From the NCBI GenBank assembly GCA_963843755.1, contig CAWJLS010000002.1, positions 714,009-778,008 on the forward strand: 64,000 nucleotides of DNA. Direction: 5' to 3'. Numbering within the stretch: the first letter of the stretch is position 1; each line of letters opens with the position of its first letter. The DNA comes from CAWJLS01 sp963843755 (lineage in GTDB: Bacteria; Acidobacteriota; Thermoanaerobaculia; Multivoradales; DATKCC01). The notes under the pieces were generated by a model. It had not been told where the DNA came from and ran no database searches. It saw only the letters and a list, made by a program, of their open reading frames with translations. Shown here one piece after another: positions 1-9,846 of this stretch. The translations under genes and the position numbers were made by a program.

Positions 1-798
1 CGCGCCGTAGTTGACCACCGGGAACGGGATCGGCACGAAGCGGATGCGCACCCAGGTCCAGAAGCCTCGCCGCGCGATCATCCTCTCGACCCGTTGGAGC
101 CGTTCGCCGAGCACGTGGGTGACGAAGTCGCGGCCGAGGGAGCGCGCCAGGTAGAAGCTCGCGGCGGCGCCCAGGAAGGTGCCGACGATGTTGAGCGCCG
201 AGCCGACGACGATGCCGAAGATCGCGCCGCCGGCGAGCATCAGCGGGCTCACCGGCGCGCCGAGGGGCGCCAGGACGGCGTAGGCGAGGATCAGCGCCGG
301 CGCGGTCCACCAGTGGGAGCGGAGGCTGGCGCGGAGCTCGGTCAGCCGCTCCTGGTCCAGGAGCTCGTTGAGCCGCGCGCCCAGGGGGGTGAGGTGGAGC
401 ACCGCCACGCCGGCGGCGATCAGGGCGACCAGCAGCACGAACCGCCAGACGACCCAGCGCGGAACGGCGCGGGCGGCGGGGATCTCGGGCGGCGAGGTCA
501 GGGCGTCGGCCGGGTCGGCCGGGATCGCCGCCCGCAGCCGGTCGACGTCCACCCCCAGGACCCGGTCGGGCAGCGCGCCGAGGCGGTCACGGAGGTCGGC
601 CAGCAGCTCGGCGGCGGTCTGCTCCCGCCCCAGGTCTTCCCGCTCCAGGGCGCCGGCGAGGTCGGCGAGCGCCGACAGTAGGCCGTGGCGGTCGCCGGAG
701 GTTCGGGCGGCGGCGTGCTCCCAGGCGGCGTGGGCCGCGTGGTACCGGGCCGCCCGGTAGGCGTCGAGGCCCTGCTGGAGCTCTGGGTCGATCGCCAC
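1..798 (-). CDS. DUF309-VTT (DedA/TVP38-like) fusion membrane protein, 3' end outside window
   Basis: Read on the minus strand from a GTG at 798, the only plausible start before in-frame upstream sequence without starts. About 266 residues are visible and the C terminus lies beyond base 1. Residues 1-85 look like a DUF309 helical domain (motif AHAAWEHA near residue 20, then a GVDVDRL motif). A transmembrane helix follows near residue 110, and from about residue 150 comes a VTT/SNARE-associated domain with small-residue-rich helices, the motif FYLARSLGRDF and the family-typical RFVPIPFPVVNYG. VTT proteins are inner-membrane proteins linked to lipid scrambling or transport; DUF309 has no established function. 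It lies 145 bp downstream of the yggX-like gene. Domain names are from recalled family signatures. Confidence 0.8.
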   Translation of the reverse strand, partial: MAIDPELQQGLDAYRAARYHAAHAAWEHAAARTSGDRHGLLSALADLAGALEREDLGREQTAAELLADLRDRLGALPDRVLGVDVDRLRAAIPADPADALTSPPEIPAARAVPRWVVWRFVLLVALIAAGVAVLHLTPLGARLNELLDQERLTELRASLRSHWWTAPALILAYAVLAPLGAPVSPLMLAGGAIFGIVVGSALNIVGTFLGAAASFYLARSLGRDFVTHVLGERLQRVERMIARRGFWTWVRIRFVPIPFPVVNYGA

Positions 799-943
799 GG
801 GAGGTCGTCCGGGAAGGGGTCGGTGGAGGCGCGGAGTCGGTCGGTTGCTCGACGGGGTCGGGCCGGGTCGCTGGAGGACGGGAGTGCGAGTGAACGGGAG
901 CGGGAGCCGCCGTCCGCCGTCCGTCTTCCGATCGGCTGCGCGG

Positions 944-1237
944 CTAGCGGCCTGACTCGCCGGAGGGTTCCGTCTCGCCGCTCTTCTCGTCGGCGGCGCC
1001 GGGCGCGGGCAGGTAGAAGAAGTCCCGGATCTGCTGGGCGAGCACGTCCATCGACTTCGGGTCCATGAAGTCGAGGCGCAGCTCGTTGATCACCATGACC
1101 TCCATCTTCTGCCACTCCGTCCAGCAGTCGGCACAGGCGTTGGCGACGAGCTGGCGGCCCAGCTCACCCGGATACGGCGGCCGGTCGAGGGCCGGGCCGG
1201 TCTGGCCGCAGCGGCTGCACTCCACGGTCTCGGGCAT
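944..1237 (-). CDS. YggX-like Fe(2+)-trafficking family protein with two CxxC pairs
   Basis: A 97-residue protein whose body (DRPPYPGELG, then INELRLDFMDP and FFYLP) matches the YggX/oxidative damage protection family. YggX proteins are small cytosolic proteins linked to iron trafficking and protection of FeS clusters. Unlike E. coli YggX, which has one conserved N-terminal Cys, this one has CSRC at residues 7-10 and CADC about 28 residues later, the spacing of a zinc ribbon. The last 20 residues are a polar tail. It starts 9 bp after the UDP-xylose synthase stop, so it is probably cotranscribed with the sugar genes. Family assignment is firm; metal binding by the two CxxC pairs is inferred. 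Confidence 0.85.
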   Translation of the reverse strand: MPETVECSRCGQTGPALDRPPYPGELGRQLVANACADCWTEWQKMEVMVINELRLDFMDPKSMDVLAQQIRDFFYLPAPGAADEKSGETEPSGESGR

Positions 1238-1246
1238 GAGCGGAGT

Positions 1247-2232
<986 letters not shown>

Positions 2233-2236
<4 letters not shown>

Positions 2237-3576
2237 CCGTGGGCTTTCCCGGCCGATTCGACCGAGTCGGGGCGCCCGATGGAGACGTAGCGGTATCCGG
2301 CTTCGGCCATCCGCTCGGGGTCGTACAGGTTGCGCAGGTCGACCACCAGGGGGCGGGAGAGGAGCGTCCGCAGGCGGCCCCACTCCAGGCTGCGGAACTG
2401 GTTCCACTCGGTGAGGATCGCCACCCCGTCGGCGCCCTCGGCCGCGTCGTAGGCGTTGTCGCAGTAGACGAGGTCGGGCAGCTCCTTCTTCGCCTCCTCC
2501 ATCGCCGCCGGATCGAACGCCCGGACGGTGGCGCCGCGCTCGATCAGGCCGCGGGCGATCGGGATCGCCGGCGACTCGCGCATGTCGTCGGTGTTCGGCT
2601 TGAACGACAGGCCGAGCATGGCGACCGTGCGCCCACGGAGCCCGTCGAACGCCTGGTCGATCTTGTCGACCATGCGCAGCTTGGTGGCCTCGTTGACCTC
2701 GAGCACCGCCTCGATGATGCGGAAGCTGAGCCCCTGGTCGCGGGCGATCTGGGCGACCGCCTGGGTGTCCTTGGGGAAGCAGGAGCCGCCGAACCCCGGG
2801 CCGGTCTGGAGGAACTTCGGCCCGATCCGGTTGTCCAGCCCCATGCCGCGGGAGACGGTCTCGACGTCGGCGCCGAGCTTCTCGCACAGGATGGCGATCT
2901 CGTTGATGAACGAGATCTTGGTCGCCAGGAAGCCGTTCGAGGCGTACTTGATCAGCTCGGCGGTCTCCACGTTCGAGACGACGAACGGCACGTCGGCGTT
3001 GTGGAGCGGCGCGTAGATGTCCTCCATCACCTCGATCGCCCGCCGGTCGCGGCTACCGATGACCACCCGGTCGGGGTTCATGAAGTCGTCGATCGCCGAG
3101 CCCTCGCGCAGGAACTCCGGGTTCGAGACGATGGCGAAGTCGTCGTCGTGGCCGTGGGACCGGGCGGTGTCGCGGATGAGCTGCTCGATCTTGCTGCCCG
3201 TGCCGGTGGGCACGGTGCTCTTGGTGACCACCACCTTGAAGCCGTTCAGGTGCTCGCCGATCGACCGGGCGACCTCCTTGATGAACTTCAGGTCGGCCTT
3301 GCCGTTCGGCAGGGGCGGCGTGCCGACGGCGATGAACACCGCCCGCGACTCTTCGATCGCCGGGCCCAGGTCGGTGGTGAACGACAGCCGACCCTCCTTC
3401 ATGTTCTTGGTCACCAGGGTCTCGAGGCCCGGCTCGTAGATCGGGATCTCACCGCGCCGGAGGGTTTCGACCTTGGAGCGGTCCTTGTCCACTCCGACGA
3501 CGTGCATTCCGAAGTCGGCCAGGCAGGCACCGGTCACCAGACCGACGTATCCGCTGCCGACGACGCAGACCTTCAT
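2233..3576 (-). CDS. ugd: UDP-glucose 6-dehydrogenase
   Basis: A 447-residue cytosolic enzyme that oxidises UDP-glucose to UDP-glucuronate using two NAD. The N-terminal Rossmann motif GSGYVGLVTG is at residues 7-16. The catalytic cysteine sits in GFGGSCFPKD near residue 265, and the C-terminal UDP-binding domain is complete. The ATG at 3576 has an AGGAG Shine-Dalgarno about 9 bases upstream. It lies 37 bp after the epimerase gene and overlaps the next gene by 4 bp. Its product is the substrate of both neighbouring enzymes, the decarboxylase downstream and the 4-epimerase-like enzyme upstream. Confidence 0.95.
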
Positions 3577-3613
3577 TGCATGTGCTCCTGGGGTTACCTG
3601 ATTCAAAGGCGGC

Positions 3614-4579
3614 TCACGAGCGCTGGCGCTCGAGGTACCAGGCGACGAACCGGGCGAGCCCCTCGCGGATGGGGACTTTCGGTGAGTACCCCAGCAGGCG
3701 ACCCGCCTTGGTGACGTCGGCATAGGTGATCGGCACGTCGCCGGGCTGGTCGGGAAGCGAGTCGATCTTCGGCTCGACGGCGAGCTCGGCGGCGATCCAG
3801 TTGACCAGGTCCGCGAGGGCGGTGGTCTCGGCACCGCCCAGGTTGAGGATTTCGAAGCCGAGCTCGGCGTCGAGGCTGGCGACCACGCCGTCGACGATGT
3901 CACTGATGTAGGTGTAGTCGCGGCGGCTGGAGCCGTCGCCGAACAGCGGGATGCTCTCGCCGCGGTAGAGCAGGTCGGTGAACTTGTGGATCGCCATCTC
4001 CGGGCGCTGGCGCGGGCCGTAGACGGTGAAGAAGCGCAGGCAGGAGATCTTGAGCCCGTGGAGGTGATGGTAGTTGTAGCAGAGCAGCTCGCCCGTGCGC
4101 TTGGTGGTGGCGTAGGGGCTGATCGGCTGGTCGACCCGGTCGGTTTCGGCGAAGGGGACCTTCTTGTTGATGCCGTAGACCGACGACGACGAGCCGAAGA
4201 TGAACACCTCGGGGCCGTGGCGCCGCGCCGCATCGAGCAGCCGGAGCGTGCCGATGCAGTTGACGTCCTCGTAGAGGATCGGCTCGCTCAGGCTGGGGCG
4301 CACCCCCGCGCGGGCGGCCAGGTGGATCACGCCGTCCAGGTCGCCCCGGGCGAAGATCCCTTCGACTAGCGCCTCGTCCCGGATGTCGCCCTCGACCAGG
4401 CGGTAGCGATCGCCGTGCTCGGCGAGGAAGGCGGCGACGTTCTCCCGCTTGCGGGCCGGGTCGTAGAAGTCGTTGAAGTCGTCCAGGACCGTCACCCGGT
4501 CGCCCCGGTCGAGCAGTCGCCGGGTCAGGCTGGAGCCGATGAAGCCGGCGCCGCCGGTGATCAAGATGTGCTTGCTCAT
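3614..4579 (-). CDS. NAD-dependent epimerase, probably UDP-glucuronate 4-epimerase
   Basis: A 321-residue extended SDR with the Rossmann motif TGGAGFIGSSL at residues 8-18. The catalytic segment SSSSVYG and a YATTK Tyr-Lys pair follow. DDFNDFYDPARK near residue 37 and YGPRQRPEMAIHKF are signatures of UDP-glucuronate epimerases rather than GalE, and fit the neighbouring ugd, whose product would be the substrate (giving UDP-galacturonate). Its start overlaps the stop of mlaD by 4 bp, an unusual coupling of lipid transport with sugar nucleotide synthesis. The specificity is inferred from motifs and context; GalE-like activity cannot be excluded. Confidence 0.88.
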   Translation of the reverse strand: MSKHILITGGAGFIGSSLTRRLLDRGDRVTVLDDFNDFYDPARKRENVAAFLAEHGDRYRLVEGDIRDEALVEGIFARGDLDGVIHLAARAGVRPSLSEPILYEDVNCIGTLRLLDAARRHGPEVFIFGSSSSVYGINKKVPFAETDRVDQPISPYATTKRTGELLCYNYHHLHGLKISCLRFFTVYGPRQRPEMAIHKFTDLLYRGESIPLFGDGSSRRDYTYISDIVDGVVASLDAELGFEILNLGGAETTALADLVNWIAAELAVEPKIDSLPDQPGDVPITYADVTKAGRLLGYSPKVPIREGLARFVAWYLERQRS

Positions 4580-5748
4580 GGTCGAGGCACCCCCGAGCCG
4601 CCGTCCGGGGAAGTCCCCGGCGAGGCCTCGTGGGCCTCGTCGTAGCGTTGTTCGATCCCCTTCTTCTGGCGATTGCGGATCAGCCAGCGCAGCAGGGCCG
4701 ATTGGTTGACGCCGACGATGACGTCGTTGACCGCCTGGTAGACGGACGGGTCGTTGATCAGCATTCCGGCGGTTCCTTCTCCTTCGTCGAGCTTGCGGGT
4801 GAGCGAGTCGATGCGTTCGAGGATGGTCTCGATCTCGGTCCGTACCTGGTTCCCGAGATCCTCGTCGTCGATCAGCATCGGCAGCAGGCCCTTGCCGTTG
4901 CGCAGGTCGTTCGAGACCGCCTGCAGGTCCTCGGCGGTGGAGCGGAGCTGCTCCAGGGTGGCCTGGAAGTCCTGCTTGGTGGTCGGATCCTTGAGCAGCG
5001 CCGGGAGCAGGCCGTCCCCGTCCTCCACCTCGGCGAGGATGCGGTCGAGCCGGTCGACCGAGGAGGCCATGCGGTCGGCCAGCTCCCGGTCCTGGATCAG
5101 CCGCGGGATCAGGCCGTCTCCGTCCTCGATCTTCTTGGCCGCCCGGCGGACCGTCTCCATGGTCTCGACGATGGCGTCGGTCACCCGCTCGCCGGTCTCG
5201 GACTCGGTCGTCAGCTCGCCGAGCAGCCCCTCGCCCCGCTCCATCCGGCGCAGGATGTCACGCAGGTCGGCCGAGATCTGGACCACGTTGTCCATTACGT
5301 CCTCGCCGGAGGCGACCAGCTTGTCGACGTTGGTCGGCGGGGCGGCCGGGATGACGCCACCCGGCGGGATCGGCGCCGTGTCGGTCGAGCCGGTGGTCAG
5401 CTCGACGTACTTGTCGCCGAGCAGCCCCAGCGTCTTGATCCGCGCCATCGAATCCTGGCGGATGCGGGCGGCATAGCGCTCGTCGACCTCGATCACCACC
5501 TTGATCTCGGTGGCCTCGGCCGAGGTCGGCAGGACGACGTCCTTGACCGTCCCCACCTCGACGCCGTTGAGCTGCACCGGGCTGCCCTGGTTGAGGCCGC
5601 CGACGGAACGGAAGTAGCTGACGTAGCGGTTCTTGGTCGAGAACAGGTTGCTCTGCTCGCCGATCAGGAAGACGCCGAGACCGAGCAGGCCGAGGGCGAG
5701 GATGATCAGCAGGCCGACCTTCCACTCGAGGCCCTCCTTACGCCGCAT
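4576..5748 (-). CDS. mlaD: MlaD-type MCE substrate-binding protein with C-terminal repeats
   Basis: A 390-residue protein with one N-terminal membrane anchor (residues 10-30) and a single MCE domain at about 38-120 (GLNQGSPVQLNGVEVGTV), placing the rest in the periplasm. In the Mla system it forms the hexameric lipid-binding ring of the MlaFE transporter. Residues 150-345 are a predicted helical tail holding five copies of a motif G-x-G-L-L-P-x-L-L-x-D, at about 172, 210, 244, 285 and 323, a period of 34-41 residues. The E. coli protein is only about 180 residues, so the tail is a large addition, seen in other phyla too. It overlaps mlaF by 11 bp and the epimerase gene by 4 bp. Confidence 0.92.
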   Translation of the reverse strand: MRRKEGLEWKVGLLIILALGLLGLGVFLIGEQSNLFSTKNRYVSYFRSVGGLNQGSPVQLNGVEVGTVKDVVLPTSAEATEIKVVIEVDERYAARIRQDSMARIKTLGLLGDKYVELTTGSTDTAPIPPGGVIPAAPPTNVDKLVASGEDVMDNVVQISADLRDILRRMERGEGLLGELTTESETGERVTDAIVETMETVRRAAKKIEDGDGLIPRLIQDRELADRMASSVDRLDRILAEVEDGDGLLPALLKDPTTKQDFQATLEQLRSTAEDLQAVSNDLRNGKGLLPMLIDDEDLGNQVRTEIETILERIDSLTRKLDEGEGTAGMLINDPSVYQAVNDVIVGVNQSALLRWLIRNRQKKGIEQRYDEAHEASPGTSPDGGSGVPRP

Positions 5749-6577
5749 GGTCCACCTCCTCGCGGCCGGCGAGGAACGCGGCGAAGAGATCGTCGTCGGT
5801 GGCGTTCGCGGCCTCCCAGTCGCCCAGGAAGCGGAACTGCCCGTCGGCGAGGAAGGCGACCCGATCGCCGACGGTGCGCGCCAGCGGGATGTCGTGGGTC
5901 ACCACCACCGAGGTCACCCCCAGCTCGGTCTGGATGTTGCGGATCAGCCGGGCGATGGTGGCGGAGGTCATGGGGTCGAGGCCGGTGGTCGGTTCGTCGA
6001 ACAGGACGGCTTCCGGGTCGAGGGCGAGGGAGCGCGCCAGGGCCACCCGCTTCCTCATGCCGCCGGACAGGTCGGCCGGCATCTTCTGCTCGATCTCCGA
6101 CAGCCGGACCGTGGCCAGCTTGGCGGTGACCCGCTCGGCGATGGCTTCCTCCGACAGGTCGGTGTGCTCGCGCAGAGGGAAGGCGATGTTCTCGAACACG
6201 GTCATGGAGTCGAACAGCGCTCCCTGCTGGAAAAGCATCGCGACGCGCCGGCGCACGGGGAACAGATCATACTCGGAGAGGGTGGTGAGATCGGTCCCTT
6301 CGAACACCACCTCGCCGGCGTCGGGCACTTCGAGGCCGTTCAGGTGGCGCAGCAGCACGCTCTTGCCGGTGCCCGAGCGGCCGAGGACCACCAGGCACTC
6401 GCCGAACGCGAGGTCGAAGTCGATGCCGTCCAGGACGCACAGCGTGCCGAACGACTTGACCAACCCCCGGACGCGGATCATCGGTTCGGATCGCGAGCCG
6501 GGGCGCGTGTTCCGAAGGTCCCGAGAGTCGCCGGGGTGGCTCGCTGGAGGGTCGGTCATGGAAGCGTCGCGGCCCAT
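5738..6577 (-). CDS. mlaF: MlaF-type ABC transporter ATP-binding protein
   Basis: The ATPase of the retrograde or anterograde phospholipid transporter. Conserved elements are Walker A GRSGTGKSVL, the signature LSGGMRKRVALARSLA, Walker B AVLFDEPTTGLD and the switch region VVVTHD, all in the order expected of the MlaF family. The start is uncertain: the reading frame opens at a TTG at 6592, which overlaps the mlaE stop by 4 bp, and ATG codons occur at 6577, 6559 and 6481. The last begins directly at the conserved domain (MIRVRGLVKSFG). None has a clear Shine-Dalgarno. It sits between mlaE and mlaD, overlapping the latter by 11 bp. Confidence 0.92.
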   Translation of the reverse strand: MGRDASMTDPPASHPGDSRDLRNTRPGSRSEPMIRVRGLVKSFGTLCVLDGIDFDLAFGECLVVLGRSGTGKSVLLRHLNGLEVPDAGEVVFEGTDLTTLSEYDLFPVRRRVAMLFQQGALFDSMTVFENIAFPLREHTDLSEEAIAERVTAKLATVRLSEIEQKMPADLSGGMRKRVALARSLALDPEAVLFDEPTTGLDPMTSATIARLIRNIQTELGVTSVVVTHDIPLARTVGDRVAFLADGQFRFLGDWEAANATDDDLFAAFLAGREEVDHAA

Positions 6578-6588
6578 CGAGTCAGGCG

Positions 6589-7344
6589 TCAAATCAACAG
6601 GTAGAACAGCTTGGTCAGGAAGAAATCGGAGACCAGGATCAGAATCGAGGCCTGGACCACGGTGTTGGTGGTCGCTCTGCCGACGCCGTCGGCGCCACCC
6701 GAGGCGTTCAAGCCATTGTAGCAGCCGATCATGGCGATGAAGTAGGCGAAGAAGAACGACTTGCCGAGGCCGCTGAAGACGTCGCCGAGGGTCAGCGCGG
6801 CGAGCACGTCGTTGATGTAGAAGCCGGCGGTGACGTCGAGCTGGAAGACCGCGATCAGCAGGCCGCCCAGGACGCCGAGGAAGTCGCCGATGACCGCCAG
6901 GATGGGCAGCATCACCAGGCTCGCCGCGAGCTTCGGCACCACCAGCTTCTTGACCGGGTCGGCCGCCATCGAGCGCAGCGCGTCGATCTGCTCGGTCACC
7001 TTCATGGTGCCGAGCTCGGCGGTCATGCCGGAGCCGATCCGGCCACCGACGATCAGCGCCACCAGCACCGGGCCGAGCTCGCGGACGAGCGACTTCGAGA
7101 CCACCGTGCCGATGTAGTACTTGACCCCCAGAGACGGCAGGCTGTAGGCGGTCTGGAGCGCCAGGACCATGCCGGTGAAGATCGTGGTGATGCAGGCCAC
7201 GCCGAGGGAGCGGACCCCGATCTGTTGCATCTCGGCGGTCCAGGCCGACAGCTCGTAGGGCGGCTTGAGCAGCGCGAGGAAGGCGCGCCAGGTCAGGATG
7301 CCGAGGGCTCCGGCCTGGCGGACGAAATCGAAGGGCTCGTTCAT
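6589..7344 (-). CDS. mlaE: MlaE-type ABC transporter permease
   Basis: A 251-residue integral membrane protein of the MlaE/YrbE family, the permease of the MCE lipid transporter. It shows an N-terminal amphipathic stretch and about five transmembrane segments. The family motifs RELGPVL (near 89), GRIGSGMTAELGTMKVTEQI and the C-terminal GxNASGGADGVGRATT loop are all present. Together with mlaF and mlaD it forms a minimal transporter; no mlaB or mlaC gene is visible nearby. It follows the small membrane protein gene by 7 bp. Confidence 0.94.
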   Translation of the reverse strand: MNEPFDFVRQAGALGILTWRAFLALLKPPYELSAWTAEMQQIGVRSLGVACITTIFTGMVLALQTAYSLPSLGVKYYIGTVVSKSLVRELGPVLVALIVGGRIGSGMTAELGTMKVTEQIDALRSMAADPVKKLVVPKLAASLVMLPILAVIGDFLGVLGGLLIAVFQLDVTAGFYINDVLAALTLGDVFSGLGKSFFFAYFIAMIGCYNGLNASGGADGVGRATTNTVVQASILILVSDFFLTKLFYLLI

Positions 7345-7351
7345 CGGGGCG

Positions 7352-7585
7352 TCAGGCTCGCAGGGGGACCCAGGTGGCGGCGTGGACCAGCCCGAGGGTC
7401 GCTTCGATCGCCGCGGTCGGCCACCGGCAGAGCCCGCCGGCTCCGGAGATCGCGCGCGGCAGCGCCGCCGGCGCGACGGCCAGCGCCACGGCCGTTGCCA
7501 GGTCGATCACGGCGCCCACGGCCAGGCTCGTCCGCAGCAGGCCGAGCAGGCGGACGCGGCGCGCGAAGTGACGGGTCACCCTCAT
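7352..7585 (-). CDS. Small hydrophobic protein upstream of mlaE
   Basis: A 77-residue reading frame from an ATG at 7585 ending 7 bp before mlaE. Two hydrophobic stretches (about residues 18-45 and 55-72) and an Arg-rich start suggest two membrane passes with the N terminus inside. I recognise no family. The tight spacing with mlaE and the membrane-protein composition argue for a real gene, perhaps an accessory subunit. High GC also produces spurious frames, so it may not be translated. No clear Shine-Dalgarno is seen. Confidence 0.5.
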   Translation of the reverse strand: MRVTRHFARRVRLLGLLRTSLAVGAVIDLATAVALAVAPAALPRAISGAGGLCRWPTAAIEATLGLVHAATWVPLRA

Positions 7586-7716
7586 GGGACGGGAGTCTAT
7601 CGCGGCGTTCCGGGGCGGCCGTCCGGAGGGCGGCAGGAGCGGGCCCCGTCGGATGGGGACCGGCGGCTGGTGTCTCCGCGTTGTGGTTCGTGCGCCGAGC
7701 GGGGAGAATGGGCGCC

Positions 7717-8568
7717 ATGCCGGAGGACGGGTTCCAGGACGGAGAGGGCCGAGCGGGCGAGGTGTCCGAGGTGTCTCTGGTGTCCGCGGGGGTGTCCGCG
7801 GGCGAGGCGCCCGCGGAGGCGCGCCGGGTCCGCCTGCCCGGCTGGTGGACGACCGTCACCGGCAACCTCTACCTGGTCCTCGGCACGCTCGTCTTCGGCC
7901 TGCTGGCGCTGCCCGCCGGGCCGCTCCCGCCACGGGGCGACTGGGTGTTCTCCATGTCCAAGCTCTGGTCGTGGGGGCTGCTCGCCGCGAGCGGCGTCCG
8001 GGTGCGCAGGAGCTTCCGGCAACGGCTTGCGCCGGAGGGCGGCTACATCTTCCTGGCCAACCACCAGAGCATGTTCGACATCCCCCTGATGATCGCCACC
8101 GTGCCGGTGCAGCTCCGGTTTGCCGCCAAGCGGAGCCTCTTCCGCATCCCGGTGTTCGGCTGGGCGATCCGTGCCGGTGGCTTCATCCCCGTCGACCGCG
8201 GCGACCGGCAGAAGGCGCGCAACGCCCTCGGCGCCGCCCAGGAGCGCCTCGGCCGGGGCACGTCGGTGCTGCTCTTCCCGGAGGGCAGCCGGTCGCTCGA
8301 CGGCCTGATCCACCCGTTCCAGCGCGGCGGCCTCCTGCTGGCGCTCAAGACCGGCCTGCCGATCGTGCCGGTCGGCATCCGCGGCACCCTCGGCCGCCAG
8401 CGTCGGGGGAGCTTCAAGATCCGCGGCGGCGGCGTCGAGGCGCACTACGGCACGCCGATCGACCCGGCGGACTACGGCGTTCGCGGCCGGCGCGAGATGG
8501 AGGCGGAGCTGCGGCGACAGATCGAGGAGCTGGCTGGGACCGAGAGCTCGGACGTCGAGATCGAGTGA
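7717..8568 (+). CDS. plsC: 1-acyl-glycerol-3-phosphate acyltransferase (PlsC family)
   Basis: A 283-residue membrane-associated acyltransferase of glycerophospholipid synthesis, which acylates lysophosphatidate to phosphatidate. The catalytic HX4D motif is at H116-D121 (NHQSMFD) and the substrate-binding FPEGSRS at about 187-193. A hydrophobic segment lies at 50-70. The ATG at 7717 is preceded by GGGGAG at 7701-7706, 10 bases away, so it is preferred over the ATG at 7708. The first 35 residues are a low-complexity Val/Ser/Ala/Glu tract encoded by a degenerate direct repeat of GTGTCC-type units (7760-7805). It is divergent from the mla operon. Confidence 0.88.
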   Translation: MPEDGFQDGEGRAGEVSEVSLVSAGVSAGEAPAEARRVRLPGWWTTVTGNLYLVLGTLVFGLLALPAGPLPPRGDWVFSMSKLWSWGLLAASGVRVRRSFRQRLAPEGGYIFLANHQSMFDIPLMIATVPVQLRFAAKRSLFRIPVFGWAIRAGGFIPVDRGDRQKARNALGAAQERLGRGTSVLLFPEGSRSLDGLIHPFQRGGLLLALKTGLPIVPVGIRGTLGRQRRGSFKIRGGGVEAHYGTPIDPADYGVRGRREMEAELRRQIEELAGTESSDVEIE

Positions 8569-8736
8569 CAGGCTCTCCCACCAACTCCTCGATCTCTTTT
8601 CCACCCGATGGCCGTCCGCCGGCGAGGCGCGGTGGGATCGGGAATCCGCGGCCCCGTGGTACGTTTTCCATTCTCGGAGAGGCGCCGTGTCTCTCTGCTT
8701 CTCCTTCCCCGTGCACCGAACTCTCCGGACCCGATC

Positions 8737-9846
8737 ATGGCGAACGATCTCGAAGACCGTATCTGGCAATCGCTCAAGGGCGTGAAGTTCCCCGGCATGA
8801 GCCGGGACATCGTCTCCTTCGGCTTCGTCGAGCGTGTGGCGGCCGACGGCGGTCGCGCCACGGTCACTCTGCGCATGACCACCCACAACGAGGACGCCGT
8901 CGGCCAGGTGCGCGACCAGGTCGAGCGGGCCGTCGCCGCGGTCGACGGGGTCGACTCCGCCCAGGTCGAGCTCAAGATCTCCCAGCCCGCCGGGCCGCCG
9001 GGAGCGAGCGGCGCGGGTGCCGCCGCCCAGCGCGCGGTCTCCCAGGGCCAGGGCCTGCTGCCCGGCGTCGAGCACGTGGTCGCCGTCGCCTCCGGCAAGG
9101 GCGGGGTCGGCAAGTCGACCGTGGCCGCCAACCTGGCGGTCGCCCTGGCGCGCCAGGGCAAGCGGGTGGGGCTGCTGGACGCCGACATCTACGGCCCGTC
9201 GGTACCGATGATGTTCGGCATCACCGAGCGCCCGCGGATCGAAGGGGACCGGGTCGTGCCGTTTCAGCGCTACGGCGTCAAGGTGATGTCGCTCGGCTTC
9301 ATCCTGGAGACCGATACGCCGGTGATCTGGCGCGGTCCCATGGTGATGAAGGCGCTCGAGCAGATGCTCGGCGACGTCGAGTGGGGCGAGCTCGACTACA
9401 TGATCGTCGACCTGCCGCCCGGCACCGGCGACGCCCAGCTCACCATCACCCAGAAGGTGCCGCTGTCCGGCGCGGTGGTGGTGACGACGCCCCAGGACGT
9501 GGCGCTGATCGATGCGCGCAAGGGGCTGGCCATGTTCCGCAAGGTCAACGTGCCGGTAGTCGGCATCGTCGAGAACATGGGCACCTTCATCTGCCCCCAC
9601 TGCGGCGAGGCGACCGACATCTTCAAGCGCGGCGGCGGCGAGCGCACGGCCGACCTGCTGGGCACCGCCTTCCTGGGCAGCATCCCGCTCGATCCCGCGG
9701 TGGTGCGCTCCGGCGACGACGGCCGGCCGATCGTCGACGCGGCACCGGACGGGCCGCACGCTGCGGCGTTCGCCAAGGTGGCCGCGGCGGTGATGGAGGA
9801 GGCGGCGAAGCAGGCCGGCGAGCGCCCCAAGATGTCGATCGTCTGA
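8737..9846 (+). CDS. apbC: Mrp/ApbC-type iron-sulfur cluster carrier ATPase
   Basis: A 369-residue protein of the Mrp/NBP35 family that binds and transfers FeS clusters to apoproteins in the cytosol. An N-terminal MIP18/DUF59 domain covers about residues 5-80. It is joined by an Ala/Gly linker to a P-loop ATPase with the deviant Walker A SGKGGVGKST at 119-128. The cluster-binding pair is CPHC near residue 287. The ATG at 8737 gives the normal family length; an upstream extension is unconserved. Its stop overlaps the next start by one base (TGATG), so it is coupled to the LpxH-like gene. Confidence 0.93.
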   Translation: MANDLEDRIWQSLKGVKFPGMSRDIVSFGFVERVAADGGRATVTLRMTTHNEDAVGQVRDQVERAVAAVDGVDSAQVELKISQPAGPPGASGAGAAAQRAVSQGQGLLPGVEHVVAVASGKGGVGKSTVAANLAVALARQGKRVGLLDADIYGPSVPMMFGITERPRIEGDRVVPFQRYGVKVMSLGFILETDTPVIWRGPMVMKALEQMLGDVEWGELDYMIVDLPPGTGDAQLTITQKVPLSGAVVVTTPQDVALIDARKGLAMFRKVNVPVVGIVENMGTFICPHCGEATDIFKRGGGERTADLLGTAFLGSIPLDPAVVRSGDDGRPIVDAAPDGPHAAAFAKVAAAVMEEAAKQAGERPKMSIV

